From an uncultured Faecalibacterium sp. (GTDB taxonomy: Bacteria > Bacillota > Clostridia > Oscillospirales > Ruminococcaceae): a DNA stretch of 23,889 nucleotides. A program made the translations under genes and the position numbers. The notes under the pieces were generated by a model. That model searched no databases. It saw nothing but the letters and a program-made list of their open reading frames with translations, and was not told the DNA's origin. Location of the stretch: assembly GCA_900765105.1 (NCBI GenBank), contig CAAFQM010000231.1, positions 1-23,889 on the forward strand. The letters run 5' to 3'. This document shows positions 1-6,045 of the stretch, piece by piece (the first letter of the stretch is position 1; every line of letters begins with the position of its first letter).

Positions 1-378
1 CGCGGTGTCCATGGGGTCGATGCGGCGGGGGACCACGGGCTGGGGGGCGGGGATCAGGGAGGCGGCGCCGGCGAGGGCGGCCCCGGGGGGGGGAAAAGCC
101 CCTGCCGGCGGCAAGGGCCCCCCGCCGCAAAAGACAGCTACGCCGCCGCCGTTCTGCTGGCCGCGTATGAAAAAGATAAGGCCGGTGCGGCGGCCCTGCT
201 GGCCGATTTCCGCGCCGTGGCGGCGGCGGGGCTGCGCAGCAGCCCGCATGCCCCGGTGCAGGGCGATGCGGCGCGGCAGACCCTGCGGCTGGCCGATGCC
301 GCCATCCAGCGCCTTGGCGCGCAGGTCAACCCGAAGATCGTTCTCAGTGTGTTTGCGGCAAAGTTCCGCGCATTATGA
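1..378 (+). CDS. holB: DNA polymerase III subunit delta' C-terminus (partial)
   Basis: This is the 3' end of a gene that enters from the left edge and stops with TGA at 376-378. The trustworthy part is about 82 codons from 130. It is helical and ends with RLGAQVNPKIVLSVFAAKF, which resembles the C-terminal collar domain of clamp-loader delta' subunits (pattern RL.A.VNP.L.LE.L). Delta' is a non-catalytic arm of the clamp loader that places the sliding clamp on primed DNA. Upstream of 130 the same frame stays open, but it reads as Gly/Pro low complexity around a run of nine G at 85-93. A homopolymer error or a misassembled contig end is likely there. In Bacillus holB lies directly upstream of ricT; here ricT is about 9 kb away on the other strand. 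The family assignment is inferred from the tail only. Confidence 0.5.
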   Translation, partial: RGVHGVDAAGDHGLGGGDQGGGAGEGGPGGGKSPCRRQGPPAAKDSYAAAVLLAAYEKDKAGAAALLADFRAVAAAGLRSSPHAPVQGDAARQTLRLADAAIQRLGAQVNPKIVLSVFAAKFRAL

Positions 379-380
379 AA

Positions 381-432
381 AAAACTCCCCCGGCAGAGGG
401 GCCTTGCGGGCCGGTTCTGCCGGGGGAGTTTT
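381..432. terminator. Bidirectional intrinsic terminator
   Basis: A perfect 17-bp inverted repeat (381-397 with 416-432) has A residues on the left and T residues on the right. It lies between the converging delta' gene (+) and the Tat lipoprotein gene (-), and its right arm overlaps the lipoprotein stop codon by two bases. Confidence 0.9.
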
Positions 433-1039
433 ATTCATTCGGATTTGTAGTGGGTTCTTCGCTGTAGTTCAGGTATTTAAAAGTGATCTTTTTGCCACGA
501 TGATTTAAAGTAATCGTGAATCGCGTTCCCTGAAGTGAGGAGAAGGAGGTGGAGCCGATGTCGATGAAAACAGGAACGATGAAGTTGAGAGTTCCGGCAG
601 GAACTTTTATGGTGGAAGTAAATTCGTATTGCGTAGCGTCTTTGTTCAGCTTGATATTGTCAAGGCTGCGTACAGTCATACCTGCACCGGCACCGGATTC
701 GAGAGCGCAGGTAAACTCTTTTGCCTGAAGCGTAACATCTGCTGTCGAACCATTGCTGATGTATAAACCAGTGTAGAAGTAATTGTGGCTTTGCTGCTTA
801 TTGGAAGAGGTGGACTCATAAACAGGGTTGGAAGTCCATTGACCGTACAGAGAGCCGAGACCGATCTCGACTAAAGGGTTCAGAGCGGCATAAGCAGAGG
901 ATTCAGAAGGTGCAGTCACAGTGATGCTCCCCGGCAACGGGCTGACATCGCATCCGCCCAGAACACTGGCGGCGGCAACGGACAGAGCGGCAAAGCCGGT
1001 GGTTTTTAAAAACACGCGGCGGCTGATTTTTTCAGACAT
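431..1039 (-). CDS. Tat-signal lipoprotein of unknown function
   Basis: A 202-residue protein that I do not recognise beyond its export signal. Residues 6-12 read SRRVFLK, a textbook twin-arginine motif. A hydrophobic, Ala-rich stretch follows, then LGGC with Cys30 as the likely lipidated residue. The protein should therefore be exported folded and anchored on the outer face of the membrane. Residues 31-70 look like a Ser/Pro-rich linker. About 70-195 is rich in beta-forming residues with alternating Thr/Val and few Cys, compatible with an immunoglobulin-like or DUF4352-like sandwich; that fold is inference. The start is supported by AAAGGAGAG at about 1047-1055, eight bases upstream of the ATG. 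The gene is monocistronic, ends in a strong terminator, and follows a long leader with a hairpin and two candidate promoters. No cofactor motif is visible to explain the use of Tat. Confidence 0.8.
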   Translation of the reverse strand: MSEKISRRVFLKTTGFAALSVAAASVLGGCDVSPLPGSITVTAPSESSAYAALNPLVEIGLGSLYGQWTSNPVYESTSSNKQQSHNYFYTGLYISNGSTADVTLQAKEFTCALESGAGAGMTVRSLDNIKLNKDATQYEFTSTIKVPAGTLNFIVPVFIDIGSTSFSSLQGTRFTITLNHRGKKITFKYLNYSEEPTTNPNE

Positions 1040-1095
1040 GATCGATCTCTCCTTTTTAAAGCAAAGTTATAAAAATCTACGGCAGAAAACAGAAA

Positions 1096-1128
1096 CTCCC
1101 TCCAGCGCTTGCGGTACACTGGAGGGAG
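1096..1128 (-). promoter_or_regulatory. Leader hairpin, possible attenuator
   Basis: A perfect 10-bp stem (CTCCCTCCAG at 1096-1105 with CTGGAGGGAG at 1119-1128) encloses a 13-base loop. Read leftward it is followed by TTTCTGTTTTCTG, a weak U-tract. It lies in the untranslated leader, about 57 bases before the lipoprotein ATG, so it could end transcription early. The leader matches no riboswitch class I know. Confidence 0.5.
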
Positions 1129-1210
1129 CTTCCGTTTGGGGTATTGCTTTGGTGTGAGGAGGAATCATGTGCAGAGAGACGGTTGCGGCCCCGCCTTCCC
1201 TGCAGGATAT

Positions 1211-1239
1211 AGTATACCCGATTTTAAGTGAAAAGTCAT
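1211..1239 (-). promoter_or_regulatory. Proximal promoter of the Tat lipoprotein gene
   Basis: Read leftward: ATGACT, a 17-base spacer, then TATACT. The -35 hexamer overlaps the edge of the 14-bp inverted repeat at 1235-1266, so a protein bound to that repeat would block the promoter. Expected start is near 1204, giving a leader of about 165 nt. Confidence 0.5.
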
Positions 1240-1266
1240 TACATTTTTGTGAAAAAATGTAATGAC
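1235..1266. repeat. 14-bp perfect inverted repeat (operator or terminator)
   Basis: GTCATTACATTTTT at 1235-1248 pairs perfectly with the arm ending GTAATGAC at 1266, around four central bases. The AT-rich symmetry and overlap with a -35 box suggest an operator. Read leftward it is also followed by TTTTCACTT, so it could instead terminate a transcript started at the distal promoter (1423-1451). Confidence 0.7.
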
Positions 1267-1337
1267 GAAATTTTTACATTCTTCGGCACACAAAGCAGAT
1301 CTGAAAACTCGATCTCCGGGTACGGTACAGCGGCGCT

Positions 1338-1372
1338 GTCCCTTGCAGGGAACGGTGCCTGTGCAGGAACGG
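1338..1372 (-). repeat. Tandem imperfect 18-nt hairpin repeat
   Basis: Read on the minus strand, CCGTTCCTGCACAGGCAC is followed directly by CCGTTCCCTGCAAGGGAC, sharing one base at the junction. Each copy folds into a 4-bp stem (CCTG/CAGG and CCCT/AGGG). The paired changes on both sides of each stem preserve the pairing, which favours a structured RNA over chance. Confidence 0.5.
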
Positions 1373-1422
1373 CTGTTCAAACGCTGCCCAAAGACAGTGC
1401 AAGCGCCTTTCTGGATGATTCT

Positions 1423-1451
1423 ACTATAACAGTTCTCCGGCGGGAAAGCAA
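1423..1451 (-). promoter_or_regulatory. Distal leftward promoter
   Basis: Read leftward: TTGCTT, exactly 17 bases, then TATAGT preceded by TG (extended -10). It is a better promoter than the proximal one. It points at the small-RNA candidate and the lipoprotein gene, with the predicted start near 1416. Confidence 0.55.
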
Positions 1452-1530
1452 TTCTTTTTCGCTGATTTTGTCGGAAAAACGAAAATCTCTTCCGTATTTT
1501 TGTCCATCTGCCGGAAAAAACTGCTCCGGT

Positions 1531-2049
1531 TCAGCCTTTTTTCAGCTCGGCGGCGTGTACTTTGCCGTGCTCCACATAGTGGGCAGCATTTTGCAGATTG
1601 GCCTGCACCTGTGCTTCACTCACCTGCTTGATGATTTTTGCCGGCACGCCGACGGCCACGGAACCGTCCGGGATGACCATGCCCTCCGGCACCAGCGCCC
1701 CGGCCCCGATGATGCAGTTCCTGCCCACAACGCAGTGGTTGAGCAGAGTGGCGTGCATCCCGATGAGACTGCCGTCTCCTACGGTACAGCCGTGCACAAG
1801 GGCGCTGTGCCCTACTGTGACGTTTTTGCCCAGCGTCACGGCTCCGCCCGCATCGCAGTGGAGCACTGCGTTATCCTGTACGTTGGAGTTTTCGCCGATG
1901 GTCAGGGTACCGTCGTCGCCCCGCAGCACGGCCCCGTACCAGACGGTGGAACCGGGCTTCAGCACCACATCGCCCTGCACGGTGGCATTGGGGGCAACGA
2001 AAACGGCACCTTCATTCTGGGGGACTTTTCCACAAAAGGACAGGAACAT
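1531..2049 (-). CDS. Gamma-carbonic-anhydrase-like hexapeptide-repeat protein
   Basis: A 172-residue left-handed beta-helix protein of the YrdA/CaiE/PaaY type. Hexapeptide repeats run from about residue 15 to 135 (for example NATVQGDVVLKPGSTVWYGA, then IGENSNVQDNAVLH). The three zinc-ligand histidines are visible as His64 (VLHCD), His81 (VGH) and His86 (LVHGC). The family forms trimers with the metal between subunits. Some members hydrate CO2, but many small cytosolic ones have no demonstrated activity, so the reaction is uncertain. Length is normal for the family. The ribosome site is weak (AAAGGCGG about 12 bases before the ATG). It is transcribed divergently from the DD-carboxypeptidase across 113 bp and no operon partner follows. 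Confidence 0.88.
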   Translation of the reverse strand: MFLSFCGKVPQNEGAVFVAPNATVQGDVVLKPGSTVWYGAVLRGDDGTLTIGENSNVQDNAVLHCDAGGAVTLGKNVTVGHSALVHGCTVGDGSLIGMHATLLNHCVVGRNCIIGAGALVPEGMVIPDGSVAVGVPAKIIKQVSEAQVQANLQNAAHYVEHGKVHAAELKKG

Positions 2050-2162
2050 TGTTAAAAACCGCCTTTCTCTCTTTCGCTTTTGGCTGATTTATGGTATTCT
2101 TTAAAGTGAAAATAAAATCGGATTCCGGTATTGACCGGGACGTTCAAACAGGGGGTACGCTC

Positions 2163-3446
2163 ATGTTTCAAAACACCTTTCTCCGCCGCACTGCGGCACT
2201 GGTGCTGACACTGGCGCTGGCTGTTTCGGCAGCGCTGCCGGGTCTGGCCGCCTACCCCATGCCCATCCAGACGGCCAGTGAGACTGAATCGGTCTATCTG
2301 TTCGACGCAGACACCGGCAAGACCATCCTCAGCCAGAACGCCGACCAGCAGCAGTATGTGGCAAGCCTGACCAAGCTCATGACGGCCCTGCTCCTGCTGG
2401 AAAGCGGCAAGGACCTGAACGGCGAAGTGACCGTGCCCACCGCTATGACGCAGGAGTTCAAGGACATCCAGAATGCCAATGGCACCACCATGGGTCTGCG
2501 CATCGGCGAGACGGTGCGCCGCATCGACCTGCTCAACGCCATGCTCATCTCCAGCGCCAACGACGCGGCCAGCGTCATTGCGTGGGATGTAGGCGGCAGC
2601 GTGCTGGACTTTGTGCGGCAGATGAACGCCCGCGCACAGGAACTGGGCTGTAAGGGCACGAACTTTACCTGTGCCCACGGCCTGTTCGATTACGGCAACG
2701 TGTCCACCGCGCAGGATCTGGCCAAAATTGCAGCAGCCTGCGCCGAAAACGAGACCTTTACCCAGATCGCAGGCACAAAAAGCTATGTCATCCCGGCCAC
2801 CAACCTGCAGCGGGCAGAGCGTGCCATCAGCTCTTCCAACGGCCTGATGACCGAGGGCAGCGATTGCTACCGGGAATATGTCCAGTGGGTCAAGGGCGGC
2901 TTCACGACGCTGGCAGGCCGCTGTGCAGTAGCCTTTGCCCAGAAGGACGGCCACACCTACGGGCTGGTCATCCTGAACTGCGACACGCTGGATCATTTGC
3001 TGGCTGAGTGCGCGGAACTGTTCGACTGGGCATTTGAAAGTTTTTCGGACCGTCCGCTGGTGGATACCCAGACCGTGCTGACCACCATCGACCTGACCAA
3101 GTGCCGCGCGGAACCGATGGCAGACCTGTACGCGGCGGCACCGGTCAGCGGCTACGGCCACGCGGACGATAAGGTCTCCTATTCCTTCGACCTGCCGGAA
3201 AGCATCCCTGCCACCGTGAAAAACGGGCAGGTGGTGGGCACAGCCACCGTCTATCTGGACGGCTACGAGGTGGGCACGGTGGAGCTTGTGACCCATCAGG
3301 AGTATGTCTCGGATTTCCGCACCGACACAAAAGCAACGATCCTGCTGCTGTGTGCGCTGCTGGTCATCCTGTTCCTGCTCACAGTGCTCACCCTTGCGGC
3401 CGGCGGCGGTTCCCTGAACCTGCGCCGCAGAAAGCGGAGAAGATAA
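2163..3446 (+). CDS. D-alanyl-D-alanine carboxypeptidase, S11 family
   Basis: A 427-residue penicillin-binding protein that trims the terminal D-Ala from peptidoglycan stem peptides outside the membrane. A signal peptide covers about residues 1-30 (FLRRTAALVLTLALAVSAAL then GLAA). The catalytic motifs are all present: S68-LT-K71 (nucleophile and general base), S131-A-N133, and K244-G-G in place of the usual KTG. A beta-rich C-terminal domain follows to about 375. The protein ends with a membrane helix at about 385-412 and a basic tail, RRRKRRR, so it is anchored by its C-terminus. I chose the ATG at 2163 because the signal peptide begins there and AGGGGG precedes it. An in-frame ATG at 2091 would add 24 polar residues ahead of the signal. 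The gene is alone and ends at a bidirectional terminator. Confidence 0.93.
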   Translation: MFQNTFLRRTAALVLTLALAVSAALPGLAAYPMPIQTASETESVYLFDADTGKTILSQNADQQQYVASLTKLMTALLLLESGKDLNGEVTVPTAMTQEFKDIQNANGTTMGLRIGETVRRIDLLNAMLISSANDAASVIAWDVGGSVLDFVRQMNARAQELGCKGTNFTCAHGLFDYGNVSTAQDLAKIAAACAENETFTQIAGTKSYVIPATNLQRAERAISSSNGLMTEGSDCYREYVQWVKGGFTTLAGRCAVAFAQKDGHTYGLVILNCDTLDHLLAECAELFDWAFESFSDRPLVDTQTVLTTIDLTKCRAEPMADLYAAAPVSGYGHADDKVSYSFDLPESIPATVKNGQVVGTATVYLDGYEVGTVELVTHQEYVSDFRTDTKATILLLCALLVILFLLTVLTLAAGGGSLNLRRRKRRR

Positions 3447-3465
3447 ACCTATTTTATAACAAAAG

Positions 3466-3508
3466 AAGCGGCGCATCAAGCCTTGTTCAAAGGCCCGATG
3501 CGCCGCTT
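3466..3508. terminator. Bidirectional intrinsic terminator
   Basis: A perfect 12-bp stem, AAGCGGCGCATC (3466-3477) with GATGCGCCGCTT (3497-3508), has A and T tracts on its outer sides. It separates the DD-carboxypeptidase gene from the converging PqqD-family gene. Confidence 0.9.
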
Positions 3509-3512
3509 TTGG

Positions 3513-3866
3513 TTACCGGTTGAGGAACTTGATAAAGTGGTAAGACTCAACGATCTGGAAGTATTTGATGATGCGCGGATAGAGAGGCTCGGCTTTTTCG
3601 CCGAAATGCTCTTTCATGCAGTCCGCGAGCTGTGCAACGGTCTTTTCGCCGTCGATCAGCGGCCAGAGATAGCTGCCGGTCTCGTCCAGATGCACCTGCG
3701 TGAAGCGCGGTTTGTGAAACACTTTTTGCGCGATCGTGTTGAAGAAACCGCTGTTCTCCACCTCAAGGGTGATGATGCCGGTCTCTTCGTCTGTGTGCCA
3801 GCGCAGGTTTTCCGCACGCTGCGGGATCAGGTCCAGATAGTTGACAGATTGCTTTTTCTTACGCAT
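3513..3866 (-). CDS. PqqD-family protein coupled to an OPT transporter
   Basis: A 117-residue small protein with the PqqD/RRE-type winged-helix fold. The pattern runs from ENLRWHTDEE, through a conserved GSYLWPLIDGEKTVAQLA segment (about residues 67-84), to a C-terminal FIKFLNR. In peptide-modification systems this fold recognises leader peptides, but no radical-SAM enzyme, precursor peptide or protease is nearby. Its ATG overlaps the TGA of the upstream OPT gene (TGATG), so translation is coupled, and its position points to a role linked to peptide transport. The chosen start, MRKKKQS, sits at that overlap; an upstream in-frame ATG at 3905 would lie inside the OPT coding sequence. The family call is good; the function is inferred from position only. 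Confidence 0.8.
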   Translation of the reverse strand: MRKKKQSVNYLDLIPQRAENLRWHTDEETGIITLEVENSGFFNTIAQKVFHKPRFTQVHLDETGSYLWPLIDGEKTVAQLADCMKEHFGEKAEPLYPRIIKYFQIVESYHFIKFLNR

Positions 3867-5755
3867 CAGTTCTTCTTTTTCTTGAGGGAAAACGCCAGCA
3901 GGCATGCGATCATGACGATCATCAGGATGACGCCGCCCACATTGCCCAGATCAAAGCTCAGGGCGGTGCTCACGCCGAACACGGCAAAGATAGCCAGCAG
4001 GATGCCGACCAGACCCTCGCCTGCGATCATACCGGCGCAGAACAGGGTGCCGGTGGTGGACTGCTCTTCCTTGGTCTTGGTGTCCACTTTCTTGCGCAGA
4101 TCCAGCAGGCCGCGCACGACGCCGCCGATCATGATGGAAGTGTTCAGGTAGATGGGCAGGTACAGACCGATGGCGAAGGGCATCACGGGGATGCGCAGGA
4201 TCTCCAGAGCAATGGCCAGGAACACGCCGACGAACACCAGGTTCCAGGGCAGGTTGCCGCCCATGATGCCCTCGACGATCATCTTCATCAGGGTAGCCTG
4301 GGGTGCGGGCACCTCAGCGCCGCCGTAGCCCCATGCGCTGTCCAGCAGGTACAGCACACCGCCGATGGCAAGGCCGGAAGCGATGACGCCGATCAGCTCG
4401 CCGATCTGCTGCTTGACAGGGGTTGCACCCAGCAGGTAGCCGGTCTTCAGGTCCTGAGAGGTATCTGCTGCAATGGCTGCGCAGATGCAGATGACAGAGG
4501 CGATGGCCATGGAGCCGATCATGCCCTCGATGCCAACATTGCCGGTGGCCTTCAGGATCATGGTAGCGATCAGCAGGGTGGCAATGGTCATGCCGGAGAC
4601 GGGGTTGTTGGAGCTGCCGATCATACCCACCATGCGTGCCGAAACGGTGGAGAAGAAGAAGCCGAAGATGACGATCAGCAGAGCACCCAGCGGGCTGACG
4701 GGGATGGCCGGAGCCAGCCAGATGATGAGGATGATCAGCAGGATGCCGCCCAGAATAAAGGGCATGGGAATGTCGCGGTCGGTACGGGAAGTGCCGGTGC
4801 TGCTGCCGCCCTTCAGGCTCTTCATGGCATCGCGGAAGGTGGATGCGATCAGGGGCAGGCTCTTGATCAGCGAGATGATACCGCCGGTAGCGATGGCACC
4901 TGCGCCGATGTACTTGACGTAGTTGGACCAGATGGCGTCTGCACCGCCGGCTGCATACAGGTCAGCAATGGTGGTGCCGGCGGCAGCCGGGTACAGGGAA
5001 ATGTTCGCACCGAACAGGCAGATCAGCGGGATGATGACCATCCAGCCCACCAGAGAACCGGCGAACATGTAGGAAGCGGTCTTGGGGCCGACGATGTAGC
5101 CCACACCCAGCAGAGCGGGGTACACTTCCATGCCGATGGCGCCCTTGAAGGACTTGAAAGCCAGAGCGATGTCGGCGGGGATGACCTTCAGGCCGTCCAC
5201 GATGAACTTGAACACAGCGGCCAGACCCATGCCGGAGAAGACGGTGGAAGCGTTTGCGCCGCCCTCTTCACCCGCCAGAAGGACGTCTGCACAGGCAGTG
5301 CCTTCCGGGTACAGCAGGGTCGCGTGCTCCTTGACGATCAGTGCGTTGCGCAGGGGCACCATGAACAGCACGCCCAGAATACCGCCGCACAGAGCGATCA
5401 GGGTGATCTCGAGGATGCTGGGCTTGTCGCACAGACCCTCTTTCGCCCACAGGAACAGCGCGGGCATGGTGAAGATGGCGCCGGCGGCCAGGCTCTCGCC
5501 TGCGGAGCCGATGGTCTGCACCATGTTGCTCTCCAGAATGGAGTTCTTCTTGAGCAGGACGCGGATAACGCCCATAGAGATGACTGCTGCCGGAATGGAG
5601 GCAGAAACAGTCATGCCGACGCGCAGGCCCAGATAGGCGTTTGCTGCGCCGAAGACCACGGACAGGATGATGCCCATGATCACAGAGGTGACCGTCATTT
5701 CTGCGGTGATCTTTTCCGCAGGAATATACGGCTTGAAGGATTCTTGATCTTTCAT
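3866..5755 (-). CDS. OPT-family oligopeptide transporter
   Basis: A 629-residue polytopic inner-membrane protein with about 14-16 hydrophobic helices. It imports small peptides, probably driven by protons. Family hallmarks include the N-terminal segment NMVQTIGSAGESLAAGAIFT (about residues 78-97) and GMIGSSNNPVSGMTIATLL near residue 380, both typical of the bacterial OPT branch. Length is normal. A clear AAGGAG sits about eight bases before the ATG. The first gene of a two-gene operon, it overlaps the PqqD-family gene by one base. It has a well-formed promoter at 5884-5912 and a leader of about 120 nt containing two hairpins, so regulation after initiation is plausible. Substrate specificity cannot be read from the sequence. 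Confidence 0.93.
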   Translation of the reverse strand: MKDQESFKPYIPAEKITAEMTVTSVIMGIILSVVFGAANAYLGLRVGMTVSASIPAAVISMGVIRVLLKKNSILESNMVQTIGSAGESLAAGAIFTMPALFLWAKEGLCDKPSILEITLIALCGGILGVLFMVPLRNALIVKEHATLLYPEGTACADVLLAGEEGGANASTVFSGMGLAAVFKFIVDGLKVIPADIALAFKSFKGAIGMEVYPALLGVGYIVGPKTASYMFAGSLVGWMVIIPLICLFGANISLYPAAAGTTIADLYAAGGADAIWSNYVKYIGAGAIATGGIISLIKSLPLIASTFRDAMKSLKGGSSTGTSRTDRDIPMPFILGGILLIILIIWLAPAIPVSPLGALLIVIFGFFFSTVSARMVGMIGSSNNPVSGMTIATLLIATMILKATGNVGIEGMIGSMAIASVICICAAIAADTSQDLKTGYLLGATPVKQQIGELIGVIASGLAIGGVLYLLDSAWGYGGAEVPAPQATLMKMIVEGIMGGNLPWNLVFVGVFLAIALEILRIPVMPFAIGLYLPIYLNTSIMIGGVVRGLLDLRKKVDTKTKEEQSTTGTLFCAGMIAGEGLVGILLAIFAVFGVSTALSFDLGNVGGVILMIVMIACLLAFSLKKKKN

Positions 5756-5770
5756 GCTTGCACTCCTTGC

Positions 5771-5815
5771 GACAGCACAAGCGTCTTGCTTTTGGGGCAG
5801 GGCGCTTGTGCTGTC
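5771..5815 (-). promoter_or_regulatory. Hairpin just before the OPT ribosome site
   Basis: A perfect 13-bp stem (GACAGCACAAGCG at 5771-5783 with CGCTTGTGCTGTC at 5803-5815) ends two or three bases from the AAGGAG of the OPT gene. On this transcript no U-run follows, so a role in translation or RNA stability is more likely than termination. Confidence 0.55.
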
Positions 5816-5844
5816 TGTTTTCCTATTCCTATTTCACAAAACAC

Positions 5845-5870
5845 GCACATCCCCCTGAAGGAGGATGCGC
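5845..5870 (-). promoter_or_regulatory. Promoter-proximal hairpin in the OPT leader
   Basis: GCGCATCCTCC and GGGGGATGTGC (read leftward) form an 11-bp stem with two G-U pairs and a four-base loop, followed by GTGTTTTGTG. It begins within about ten bases of the expected transcript start. It could be an early attenuator, or the remnant terminator of something upstream. Confidence 0.45.
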
Positions 5871-5883
5871 TGGCACATTCTCT

Positions 5884-5912
5884 ATTATACTAAAGTGTGG
5901 CTCTGTTCGCAA
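5884..5912 (-). promoter_or_regulatory. Promoter of the OPT-PqqD operon
   Basis: Read leftward: TTGCGA, exactly 17 bases, then a perfect TATAAT. About 20 bases upstream of the -35 box lies a CodY-like element (5930-5944). Expected start is near 5877. Confidence 0.65.
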
Positions 5913-6045
5913 CTGGAAAACTTCACAAGAAATTCATGAAAAGTTCGTGGATTCAAGCATTTTTGGTAAAAATGAACCAAAAACACGCAAAAAAGTCCAT
6001 GCGGACATTTGAACTGTCCATATGAAGCGTACAACTTTAAAAAGT

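Larger units (their letters stand above)
1230..1416 (-). ncRNA. Candidate small RNA of about 190 nt
   Basis: No protein gene is convincing between 1267 and 1530. On the minus strand, however, a good promoter (1423-1451) is followed by a GC-rich segment (about 1315-1400) in AT-rich surroundings, then by the 14-bp hairpin and a short U-tract. Within it are small hairpins: a tandem pair with TGCA centres (1338-1372) and ACAGC-GGC-GCTGT at 1328-1340. It does not look like 6S RNA (the ends are not complementary), and I see no RNase P, tmRNA or SRP signature. A Cys-rich 71-codon open frame crosses it but has no convincing ribosome site. The alternative is a long leader of the lipoprotein gene. Confidence 0.35.

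Noticed and set aside
1165..1380. A Cys-rich 71-codon open frame (-) in the lipoprotein upstream region
   Set aside because: It starts with TTG, lacks a convincing ribosome site, and runs through the perfect palindrome and the proximal promoter. A structured RNA is the better explanation.
2052..3479. A 475-codon open frame opposite the DD-carboxypeptidase
   Set aside because: It runs through the terminator and the whole S11 gene, has no ribosome site, and its composition is that of reversed coding sequence.
3513..5755. A ribosomally made peptide (RiPP) cluster around the PqqD protein
   Set aside because: No radical-SAM enzyme, cyclodehydratase, peptidase or short precursor gene is present; only the transporter is linked.
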